Assembly (NCBI GenBank): GCA_944387055.1
Contig: CALXDL010000030.1
Location: 1 to 32,700, forward strand
DNA: 32,700 bases
DNA from: an uncultured Oscillospiraceae bacterium
GTDB taxonomy: Bacteria > Bacillota > Clostridia > Oscillospirales > Oscillospiraceae
Direction of reading: 5' to 3'
Numbering within the stretch: position 1 is the stretch's first letter; the number at the start of each line of letters is the position of its first letter. This document shows positions 25,203 to 31,244 of the stretch, piece after piece. The notes below the pieces were generated by a model, which did not search any database, had not been told where the DNA came from, and saw nothing but the letters and a program-made list of their open reading frames with translations. A program made the translations under genes and the position numbers.

Positions 25203-26023
25203 CGTATCCATTGCAATGTTATGAAGAGAGCGCAGCGGCGCTGCGCTCCGTCCTGGGCGGCTTCCGCCCCCGCGTGCTGCTGATCTTGGGGTCCGGCCTG
25301 GGCTCTCTGGGCGACGCCGTAGAGGATCCCATCGTGGTCCCCTATGCCAAGGTGCCCCATATGAAGACCTCCACCGCCCCCGACCACAAGGGGCAGTTCG
25401 TGTTCGGCCGCCTCTCCGGCCAGGACGTAGCCGTGATGCAGGGCCGGCTCCACACCTATGAGGGCTGGTCCTTCGAGGACGTGAGCTATCCGGTGCGGGT
25501 GCTGCGCCTGCTGGGCGCAGAGGCCCTCCTGGTCACCAACGCCGCCGGGGCGGTGAACACTGCCTTCCATGCAGGGGACATCATGCTCATCACCGACCAC
25601 ATCAAGCTCTTCGGTGTCAGTCCCCTGTGCGGGCCGAACATCGACGCCTTCGGCCCCCGTTTCCCGGACATGAGCCATGTGTACACGCCGGCCCTGCGGG
25701 ATGTGGCCCGCCGGACCGCCCAGTCCCTGGACATCTCCCTGCGGGAGGGCGTGTACATGTACTTCCCCGGTCCCCAGTATGAGACGCCCGCAGAAGTCCG
25801 CCTGGCCCGGACCCTGGGCGCGGACGCGGTGGGCATGTCCACCGTGCCGGAGGCCATCACGGCCGCGCACTGCGGCATGGACGTGCTGGGCTTCACGCTC
25901 TGCACCAACATGGCCGCCGGTGTCCTGGACCAGCCCCTCAGCTCCGACGAGGTGCTGGCGGCTGCGGCCGAAGCCGGGCAGCGCTTCTCCGCCCTGGTGA
26001 AAGGCTGCCTGGCCCGGTTATGA
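25199..26023 (+). CDS. punA: Purine-nucleoside phosphorylase (type I, PunA)
   Basis: Cleaves purine (deoxy)nucleosides with phosphate, releasing the base and (deoxy)ribose 1-phosphate. The 274-residue protein shows the trimeric family motifs LILGSGLGSLGD (phosphate loop), MQGRLHTYEGW, LLVTNAAGAVN, LITDHIKL and FPGPQYETPAEV, then VGMSTVPEAI with the ribose-binding Met. The ATG at 25199 overlaps the preceding stop and follows AAGGAG by six nt; the in-frame upstream ATG at 25181 lies within the zinc-ribbon gene and has no site. Part of the salvage pair with the upstream kinase. Confidence 0.95.
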   Translation: MTYPLQCYEESAAALRSVLGGFRPRVLLILGSGLGSLGDAVEDPIVVPYAKVPHMKTSTAPDHKGQFVFGRLSGQDVAVMQGRLHTYEGWSFEDVSYPVRVLRLLGAEALLVTNAAGAVNTAFHAGDIMLITDHIKLFGVSPLCGPNIDAFGPRFPDMSHVYTPALRDVARRTAQSLDISLREGVYMYFPGPQYETPAEVRLARTLGADAVGMSTVPEAITAAHCGMDVLGFTLCTNMAAGVLDQPLSSDEVLAAAAEAGQRFSALVKGCLARL

Positions 26024-26093
26024 TCTGCCCTCCCGCGCCATAGGCTGGGATAGCTCCAGGCATATTCTTTGAAACGTTCGAGGTAATCGCTCC

Positions 26094-27704
26094 ATGTCGA
26101 AACAAAAAAAGCAGTCCTTCCTGGGCGGCGCCGCGATCCTGGCCGCCGCCGTGGCCATCGTGAAAGTCATCGGCGCCGTCTACAAGATCCCTTTCGGGAA
26201 CATCGTGGGGAGTCAGGGACAGACATACTTCAACGTCGCCTACAACATCTATAATGTGCTGCTGACCATCTCCACCGCTGGACTGCCGCTGGCGATCTCC
26301 AAGCTGACCAGCCAGGCCCACGCCCAAGGCCGGGAGAACCAGAAGCGGAAGATCTTCCGGACCGCCATCTGGCTGTTCTTCGTCCTGGGCCTCGCCGGTT
26401 CGGCGCTGATGTATTTCGGGGCCGGACAGCTGGCTGAGATGATCCATGAGCCCCTGGGCTACTGGCCCATCCGGGCGCTGTCCCCCGCCGTGTTCTGCGT
26501 GTGCCTGCTGGCCTGCATGCGGGGATATACCCAGGGACAGGGGAACATGACGCCCACGGCCATCTCTCAGGTCCTGGAGGCACTGTGCAAGGTGTGCATC
26601 GGCCTGCCGCTGGCCTGGTATCTCCTGCAGCTGGGCATGGGACTGGACATCGGCGCCGCCGGTGCCATCTTCGGCGTCACGGTGGGCACGATCTTGTCCA
26701 TGCTGTTCTTGATCTTCTATCTGGCCACCCACCGCGATCGCTCCAGGTCGCTGGACACGCCCGAGAGCAGCGGTTCCATCATGCGGCAGGTGCTGGCCAT
26801 CGGCGTGCCCATCACGCTGAGTAACTCCGCCATGAGCATCATCACGCTGGTGGACACCTCCAACGTGCTGGGCCGCCTGCGGACCATCCCGGAACTGGCT
26901 GACTCTGCGGCCACGCTGTTCGGCCAGTATCAGTTCGGCATGAACCTCATCAACCTGCCCCCCTCCTTCGTCTTCCCCATCACCATGAGCCTGATCCCCT
27001 TCGCGGCAGCGGCCCTGACCCGCCGGGATGCCGTGGAGGCGGACCGGATCATCTCCTCCGCGTTCCGGATCATCGCCACGCTGGCCATCCCCGCCGGCGT
27101 GGGGCTGAGCGTGCTGGGCGGCCCGGCGCTGCTGATGCTCTATCCCGCCCAGCAGACCGACGCGCTGGCGGCCGGTCCCCACATGCGCTGGTTGGGCATC
27201 GCCTGCATCTTCATCTGCCTGATGAACCTGACCAACGCCGTGCTGCAGACCTACGGCAAGGAGAAGATCCCCATCGTCACAGTGATCATCGGCGGCATCA
27301 CCAAGATCGCGCTCAATTACCTGCTGGTGGGGAACCCGGCGATCAACATCCACGGCGCGCCGATCTCCACGCTGTGCTGCTATGCGGTGATCGTGGGGCT
27401 GAACCTGGCCTTCGTGTGGAAGTACTCCATGAAGAAGCCCCATTACCTCCAGCTCTTCGCCAAGCCTGTCATCGCCTCTGTGCTGATGGGCGGCGCGGCC
27501 TGGGCGGTGTACGGCCTGGTGATGCGCGTGCTCACCGGCGGCGCATACGCCTATGGCGCCAACGCCCTGGCGACTCTGATCGGCATCTGCGCGGGCGTGG
27601 CGGTGTACTTCGTGCTGGTGATCGCGCTGCGGATCCTGCGGGCAGAGGACGTAGCCGGCATCCCCCACGGCAAGACGCTCATCCGGCTGCTGCACCTGCG
27701 GTGA
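26094..27704 (+). CDS. spoVB: SpoVB/YabM-like polysaccharide flippase (MVF family)
   Basis: A 536-residue integral membrane protein with about 14 segments. It opens FLGGAAILAAAVAIVKVIGAVYKIP, the usual start of the SpoVB/MurJ-related lipid-linked sugar flippases. In Bacillus, SpoVB is required for spore cortex synthesis and the paralogue YabM precedes mazG. The following genes here (mazG, hup, rqcP, yabP, yabQ, divIC, yabR) match the yabM neighbourhood, so yabM orthology is likely even though the general family name is SpoVB. GAGGTAAT precedes the ATG. A GCATATT at 26060-26066 resembles a sigma-E -35, but no matching -10 follows. It is 70 nt from punA and may be on the same transcript. Confidence 0.88.
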   Translation: MSKQKKQSFLGGAAILAAAVAIVKVIGAVYKIPFGNIVGSQGQTYFNVAYNIYNVLLTISTAGLPLAISKLTSQAHAQGRENQKRKIFRTAIWLFFVLGLAGSALMYFGAGQLAEMIHEPLGYWPIRALSPAVFCVCLLACMRGYTQGQGNMTPTAISQVLEALCKVCIGLPLAWYLLQLGMGLDIGAAGAIFGVTVGTILSMLFLIFYLATHRDRSRSLDTPESSGSIMRQVLAIGVPITLSNSAMSIITLVDTSNVLGRLRTIPELADSAATLFGQYQFGMNLINLPPSFVFPITMSLIPFAAAALTRRDAVEADRIISSAFRIIATLAIPAGVGLSVLGGPALLMLYPAQQTDALAAGPHMRWLGIACIFICLMNLTNAVLQTYGKEKIPIVTVIIGGITKIALNYLLVGNPAINIHGAPISTLCCYAVIVGLNLAFVWKYSMKKPHYLQLFAKPVIASVLMGGAAWAVYGLVMRVLTGGAYAYGANALATLIGICAGVAVYFVLVIALRILRAEDVAGIPHGKTLIRLLHLR

Positions 27705-27721
27705 ACACCGCGCGCTCCGTA

Positions 27722-27754
27722 CCTCCGCGCGTCCGCCTGAGGGGCGTGCGGAGG
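27722..27754 (+). terminator. Terminator-like hairpin between spoVB and mazG
   Basis: A 13-bp stem (27722-27734 with 27742-27754, two G-T wobbles) lies 17 nt after the spoVB stop. A second palindrome (CCCGGG repeated at 27769-27774 and 27780-27785) follows and leads into TTCTTATCG. Neither is followed by a clean T-run, so this may reduce but not stop transcription into mazG. Confidence 0.4.
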
Positions 27755-27822
27755 ACGCTGCGGTCCTTCCCGGGAAGATCCCGGGGCTTCTTATCGAATT
27801 TTCTTGCAAAGGCAGACGATGT

Positions 27823-28620
27823 ATGATAGATTTTCAATGTAAGCCGGCCTACGGCTATGAAGACTTCCTGGCGATCATGCGCGCACTGCGGGCGCCCGGG
27901 GGCTGTCCCTGGGACCGGGAGCAGACCCATGCCTCCATCCGCAGGAACTTCCTGGAGGAGACGTACGAGGTCCTAGACGCTCTGGACCGGGACGATGCTC
28001 CCGCCACGTGCGAGGAGCTGGGCGACGTGCTGATGCAGGTGGCGTTCCACGCGCTCATCGAAGAGGAGCGCGGCCGCTTCACCATGGCGGACGTGGTGGA
28101 CGGCGTGTCCAAGAAGCTGGTCTACCGCCACCCCCATGTGTTCGGCTCCGTCCAGGTGTCCGACAGCCAGGAGGTCCTGGTGAATTGGGAGGCGCTCAAG
28201 CGCAAGGAGAAGGGCCATGCCACCACTGCGGACGCGGTGGAGGCCGTGCCGCACACGCTGCCGGCCCTCTGGCGGGCGGAGAAGGTCCAGAAGAAGACCG
28301 CCAAGGCGGGCTTCGACTGGGACAGTCCTCTGCGCGCATTGGACAAGCTGGAGGAGGCGGTCCATGGGCTGCGCGCCGCGCTGGAGGCCCGGGAGACAGC
28401 AGATGCGGCGGCGGATGGGGGCTTGGAAGCGCTGGGAGACGTGCTGTTCCTGACCGCCAAGGTCGCGCAGATGTCCGCCGTGGATCCGGAAGAGGCGCTC
28501 CATCAGGCCTGCGACCGGTTCCAGCGCCGCTTCCGCGCCGTGGAAGCCAGTGCGGACGAGCCCTTGTCGGAATACAGTGAGGCGCAGTTGGCCAAGCTGT
28601 GGGAGGATGCCGCACGCTGA
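27823..28620 (+). CDS. mazG: Nucleoside triphosphate pyrophosphohydrolase MazG
   Basis: Hydrolyses NTPs and dNTPs to monophosphates and pyrophosphate, clearing non-canonical nucleotides. The 265-residue protein begins [22 protein letters not shown], and the metal-binding helices [11 protein letters not shown] and [14 protein letters not shown] follow, with [11 protein letters not shown] after them. A second, MazG-like half has [15 protein letters not shown]. Bacillus YabN carries an extra N-terminal methylase-like domain; this one is MazG only. The start follows AAAGG. It lies between yabM/spoVB and hup, as in Bacillus. Confidence 0.96.
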   Translation: MIDFQCKPAYGYEDFLAIMRALRAPGGCPWDREQTHASIRRNFLEETYEVLDALDRDDAPATCEELGDVLMQVAFHALIEEERGRFTMADVVDGVSKKLVYRHPHVFGSVQVSDSQEVLVNWEALKRKEKGHATTADAVEAVPHTLPALWRAEKVQKKTAKAGFDWDSPLRALDKLEEAVHGLRAALEARETADAAADGGLEALGDVLFLTAKVAQMSAVDPEEALHQACDRFQRRFRAVEASADEPLSEYSEAQLAKLWEDAAR

Positions 28621-28700
28621 GGATCTCGATCGCGAACGCCGCGTTAAGAGATAAAGGGATCGATGATGATCGAACGATATTATTTAGGAGGAAACCATCC

Positions 28701-28979
28701 ATGAACAAAGCTGAACTGATCAATGCCGCCGCTGCGGCCGCCGAAGTCTCCAAGAAGGACGCAGAGGCTGTCATCTCCGCCACTCTGGATGCCATCACCG
28801 CCGCTCTGAAGGAGGGCGACCGCGTGCAGCTGGTGGGCTTTGGCTCTTTCGAGGTGAAAAAGCGCGCCGCCCGCACGGGCCGTAACCCCCGCGATCCGGA
28901 GAAGACCATCGAGATCCCCGCTTCCGTGGTCCCCGTGTTCAAGGCCGGCAAGGCCCTCAAGGACGCTGTGGCGAAGTGA
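28701..28979 (+). CDS. hup: HU-family DNA-binding protein
   Basis: A 92-residue histone-like protein that bends and compacts DNA as a dimer. The sequence is classical: [22 protein letters not shown], then [25 protein letters not shown] with the DNA-intercalating RNP arm, then [21 protein letters not shown]. The ATG at 28701 follows TAGGAGGA; the longer in-frame start upstream overlaps mazG and has no site. A strong terminator follows at 29041, as expected for an abundant short transcript. Confidence 0.98.
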   Translation: MNKAELINAAAAAAEVSKKDAEAVISATLDAITAALKEGDRVQLVGFGSFEVKKRAARTGRNPRDPEKTIEIPASVVPVFKAGKALKDAVAK

Positions 28980-29040
28980 TCGCCCCCGCCGGACCGGCGG
29001 AGCGTCCCGGCTCCGGGAGCGGAGCCATGGTATCGACGAC

Positions 29041-29075
29041 GACTGCCGGCGCCTCAGGTGCCGGCAGTCCTTTTT
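29041..29075 (+). terminator. Intrinsic terminator after hup
   Basis: A 13-bp stem (29041-29053 with 29057-29069, one G-T) closed by a TCA loop and followed by CTTTTT ending at 29075. The ribosome binding site of rqcP starts at the next base, so rqcP depends on read-through or on another promoter. Confidence 0.85.
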
Positions 29076-29088
29076 GGGAGGCGATCTG

Positions 29089-29343
29089 ATGCGTTTGGAC
29101 AAATATCTCAAGGTCTCGCGGCTCATCAAACGGCGGACCGTGGCCAACGAGGCCTGCGACAACGGCCTGGTCCTGGTCAACGGCAAGAGCGCCCGGGCCA
29201 GCTACGAGGTCAAGCCCGGAGACCAGATCACGCTGCACTTCGGCGCGCGGACGGTGACGGTGGAGGTCCTCTCCGTCCAGGAGAGCGTCCGTCAGGCGGA
29301 CGCGGCGGCCATGTACCGGGAGGTCGGCCGGCCCAGACCGTGA
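29089..29343 (+). CDS. rqcP: S4-domain ribosome quality-control protein RqcP (YabO/Hsp15 family)
   Basis: An 84-residue S4 RNA-binding protein. The sequence MRLDKYLKVSRLIKRRTVA, then NEACDNGLVLVNGKSARASYEVKPGDQI is the S4 fold. In Bacillus, RqcP binds 50S subunits with RqcH and supports alanine tailing of stalled peptides. The ATG at 29089 has GGGAGG seven nt upstream; a TTG 15 nt earlier would overlap that site. It directly follows the hup terminator and is followed by yabP, matching the Bacillus yabO-yabP-yabQ order. Confidence 0.92.
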   Translation: MRLDKYLKVSRLIKRRTVANEACDNGLVLVNGKSARASYEVKPGDQITLHFGARTVTVEVLSVQESVRQADAAAMYREVGRPRP

Positions 29344-29366
29344 GCCGGCCCATCGCCCATCTTCTA

Positions 29367-29396
29367 TTCATGATCCCCCGCCCCGCCCCATATAGT
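29367..29396 (+). promoter_or_regulatory. Possible sigma-E promoter of yabP-yabQ
   Basis: CATATAGT at 29389-29396 resembles the sigma-E -10 (CATACAMT). A TTCATGAT at 29367-29374 stands 14 nt upstream in the -35 position but is a weaker match. yabP and yabQ belong to the sigma-E regulon in Bacillus, which favours the reading. Confidence 0.4.
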
Positions 29397-29417
29397 GGGG
29401 ACAGGGAGGGACGCTGC

Positions 29418-29699
29418 ATGAACGATCACATGACCATGCCCACGGCCGCGCACCGCCTGGAGCTGGTGGGCAGGGAACAGCTCACCGTCTCCGGGGTGGA
29501 GGACGTGGAGCGCTTCGACGAGACCGGCATCGTCATGTCCACCGCAGCCGGGATCCTGGTGGTCACCGGGGAGGACCTGCACATCGGCAAGCTGTCCCTG
29601 GACGGGGGGGAGCTCCACGTGGACGGGCGGATCGACTCCGTGTCCTATGAAGAGGGCGGCGGAGAGCGGGGCGGCTTCCTCCGGCGGCTGTTCGGGTAG
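29418..29699 (+). CDS. yabP: Sporulation protein YabP
   Basis: A 93-residue member of the YabP/YqfC family, needed for normal spore formation in Bacillus and expressed in the mother cell. The conserved core HRLELVGREQLTVSGVEDV, then FDETGIVMSTAAGILVVTGEDLHIGKLSLD is clear. The ATG at 29418 follows GGGAGGG by seven nt, and the longer in-frame start upstream lies within rqcP. yabQ starts 6 nt after its stop, so the two are translated together. Confidence 0.93.
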   Translation: MNDHMTMPTAAHRLELVGREQLTVSGVEDVERFDETGIVMSTAAGILVVTGEDLHIGKLSLDGGELHVDGRIDSVSYEEGGGERGGFLRRLFG

Positions 29700-29705
29700 T
29701 TGCCC

Positions 29706-30380
29706 ATGGAGAACTATGTCTCCCAACAGCTCATGGTCTTCGTCCAGTCCATCCTGCTGGGCGTCTGCGTAGGGGTGCTCTACGACCTGCTGCGGGCGCT
29801 GCGCCTGCGCTGGCCCCGGCTGACCGCGCCGCTGGATGTGCTCTATTGCGCGGCGGCGGGGCTCTCGCTGTTCCTGTTCACGCTCCGCCGGGCGGAGGGG
29901 CAGCTGCGGCTGTACGTGCTGCTGGGGCTGGTGGGCGGCGCGGCGCTGTTCTTTTCCGCCGCGTCTGCGCCGCTGCGGCCGCTGTGGGACTTTTGGGTGG
30001 ACACGCTGGCCTTCTTGGCATATTTGCTGTCCATCCCCCTGCGCTTGGCGAAAAAATTCTGCGAAATGCTCCTGCGCCGGGGAAAAAACCTCTTTTATTT
30101 TACGTGGAAATGTTATACAATAAGAAAAACCCGTCCAAGACGGCCAGGAAAGCGAGGTGCGGCGTATGGCAAAAGCCCACGCTCCAAAAAAACAGGCTCC
30201 CCAGAAAAAGCCGCGCAAGCGCGCCGGCGTGTTCACCACACTGCTGCTCCTGGCCCTGCTGGTGGGCCTGGGCGTCACGCTGCACCGCCAGCAGGCAGCG
30301 GTGGTGCGCGCCCAGTCCGAAAAGGCCGAGCTGGAGGCGCAGGTCCAGTCACAGCAGCAGGAGAACGCCGCGCTCGCTGA
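29706..30380 (+). CDS. yabQ: Sporulation membrane protein YabQ, frame overlapping divIC
   Basis: YabQ is a mother-cell membrane protein required for the spore cortex in Bacillus. The first 130 residues are convincing: ENYVSQQLMVFVQSILLGVCVG, YDLLRALRLRW and four or so hydrophobic segments through WDFWVDTLAFLAYLLSIPLRLAKKF. The start ATG at 29706 lies 6 nt after yabP with no strong binding site. The frame continues to 30380, 215 nt into divIC in another phase, and its last 70 residues are Arg/Gly/Ala/Pro-rich, as expected from out-of-phase reading of divIC. YabQ homologues generally end before divIC, so the stop may have been lost here. The N-terminal assignment is secure, the C-terminal end uncertain. 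Confidence 0.82.
   Translation: MENYVSQQLMVFVQSILLGVCVGVLYDLLRALRLRWPRLTAPLDVLYCAAAGLSLFLFTLRRAEGQLRLYVLLGLVGGAALFFSAASAPLRPLWDFWVDTLAFLAYLLSIPLRLAKKFCEMLLRRGKNLFYFTWKCYTIRKTRPRRPGKRGAAYGKSPRSKKTGSPEKAAQARRRVHHTAAPGPAGGPGRHAAPPAGSGGARPVRKGRAGGAGPVTAAGERRAR
30111..30121 (+). promoter_or_regulatory. Possible extended -10 promoter of divIC inside yabQ
   Basis: TGTTATACAAT (30111-30121) gives TGn plus TATACA, an extended -10 form, 46 nt upstream of the divIC ATG, in an unusually AT-rich patch of the yabQ frame. The same bases also resemble a sigma-E -10 (CATACAAT). divIC must be made during growth, which favours a sigma-A promoter here. Confidence 0.4.
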
Positions 30381-30486
30381 GGACATCGCCGAAGGACCCA
30401 CACAGGAGAAGATGGAAGAGATCGCCCGGGAGCAGCTCGGTTATGTGGAGCAGGGCGAGCGGGTGTTTTATGACGTGAGCAACTGA
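30166..30486 (+). CDS. divIC: Septum formation initiator DivIC (FtsB-like)
   Basis: A bitopic division protein of 106 residues. It has a basic cytoplasmic tail (residues 1-20, many Lys), one membrane segment (about 21-39, FTTLLLLALLVGLGVTL), a coiled coil (about 41-76, RAQSEKAELEAQVQSQQQEN) and a C-terminal EKMEEIAREQLGYVEQGE motif typical of FtsB/DivIC. It acts with FtsL and DivIB at the septum. The ATG at 30166 has GAGGTG upstream. Its first two-thirds share DNA with the end of the yabQ frame. Confidence 0.93.
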   Translation: MAKAHAPKKQAPQKKPRKRAGVFTTLLLLALLVGLGVTLHRQQAAVVRAQSEKAELEAQVQSQQQENAALAEDIAEGPTQEKMEEIAREQLGYVEQGERVFYDVSN

Positions 30487-30541
30487 CCGGTGCCGGGCGG
30501 CGAGAGGGACCATCGATCCCTCCCGCTCGCGATGGCACCGG
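30487..30541 (+). other. Large imperfect hairpin between divIC and yabR
   Basis: An outer 8-bp stem (30487-30494 with 30534-30541) encloses an inner stem (GCGAGAGGGA with TCCCT and CTCGC, a small bulge between). It starts right at the divIC stop codon. A smaller GGCGGC/GCCGCC hairpin follows at 30563-30577. There is no T-run, so it may be a weak terminator, an mRNA-stability element or an attenuator of yabR. Confidence 0.5.
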
Positions 30542-30609
30542 CCGTTCTCGTTCGACCCATCACGGCGGCAGCGCCGCCGAAACTCACGGAAGGAGAAACA
30601 AGTTATCGT

Positions 30610-31056
30610 ATGGAGCCACAGGTAGGGAGCATTCTGGAAGGCAAGGTCACTTCGATCACCAAATTCGGTGCGTTCGTCGCCTTGGAACAGGGGCGGTCTG
30701 GTCTGGTACATATCTCAGAGATCGCCAACAGCTTCGTCAACGACGTCCACGACTTCCTGCAGGTGGGACAGACCGTGAAGGTATTGGTCCTGTCCACCGA
30801 GAACGGGAAGATCAATCTGTCCATCAAGAAGGCCCTGCCGCCTGAGGAGCGTCCTCCCCACCGGGCGCCGCAGTCAGGCAGTGCCCCCCGTCCCGCCAAG
30901 GCTCCCCGTTCCTTCGGCCGGCAGCCGCTGCCCGCCTCCGGGGACCAGTCCTTCGAGGACAAGCTCAAGCAGTTCCTCTCCTCTTCGGAGGGGAAGATGG
31001 CCGACCTGAACCGCAGCATCGACGGCAAGCGGGGCGGCGGCCGCAGACGCAGATGA
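30610..31056 (+). CDS. yabR: S1-domain RNA-binding protein (YabR family)
   Basis: A 148-residue protein with one S1 domain at about residues 1-75 (VGSILEGKVTSITKFGAFVAL, then GLVHISEIANSFVNDVHDFLQVGQTVKVLVL and NLSIKKA). A Pro/Arg/Ala-rich linker follows, and a basic C-terminus (DKLKQFLSSSEGKMADLNRSIDGKRGGGRRRR in form) probably adds RNA affinity. In Bacillus, yabR follows divIC; its exact role is unsettled, and relatives (CvfD, general stress protein 13) bind ribosomes. The ATG is 14 nt after AAGGAG, a long gap, but no better in-frame start exists. Confidence 0.9.
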   Translation: MEPQVGSILEGKVTSITKFGAFVALEQGRSGLVHISEIANSFVNDVHDFLQVGQTVKVLVLSTENGKINLSIKKALPPEERPPHRAPQSGSAPRPAKAPRSFGRQPLPASGDQSFEDKLKQFLSSSEGKMADLNRSIDGKRGGGRRRR

Positions 31057-31173
31057 TCCACATGCGCCGCCTCCCACACAGGCGGATGCCATAAGGCCGC
31101 GCCGCCGCGCTCTCCGCCCTCCTGGCCGGGACGCGGCGGCGCAGCCGTCTCGTCCGGTCCCTTCCCTCAGGGC

Positions 31174-31210
31174 AAAAAAGGGCCGCCCGGCACAGTGCGC
31201 CGCGCGGCCC
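31174..31210 (-). terminator. Intrinsic terminator of the surface-protein gene
   Basis: On the minus strand a stem of GGGCCGC with GCGGCCC (31210-31204 and 31186-31180), with further inner pairing, is followed by TTTTTT at 31179-31174. It lies 35 nt after the stop codon of the SLH protein gene. Confidence 0.8.
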
Positions 31211-31244
31211 AAACGGGTGGGATATTGGAAAGCTTCCTCGATCA

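Noticed and set aside
26060..26066. GCATATT as sigma-E -35 for spoVB
   Set aside because: No -10 at the right spacing; the expected position overlaps the ribosome binding site.
25938..27809. 623-residue minus-strand frame over spoVB
   Set aside because: Gln/His/Gly-rich antisense reading of a membrane protein gene.
28678..28683. TATTAT as -10 of hup
   Set aside because: It sits immediately before the ribosome binding site, leaving no room for a leader, and no -35 is present.
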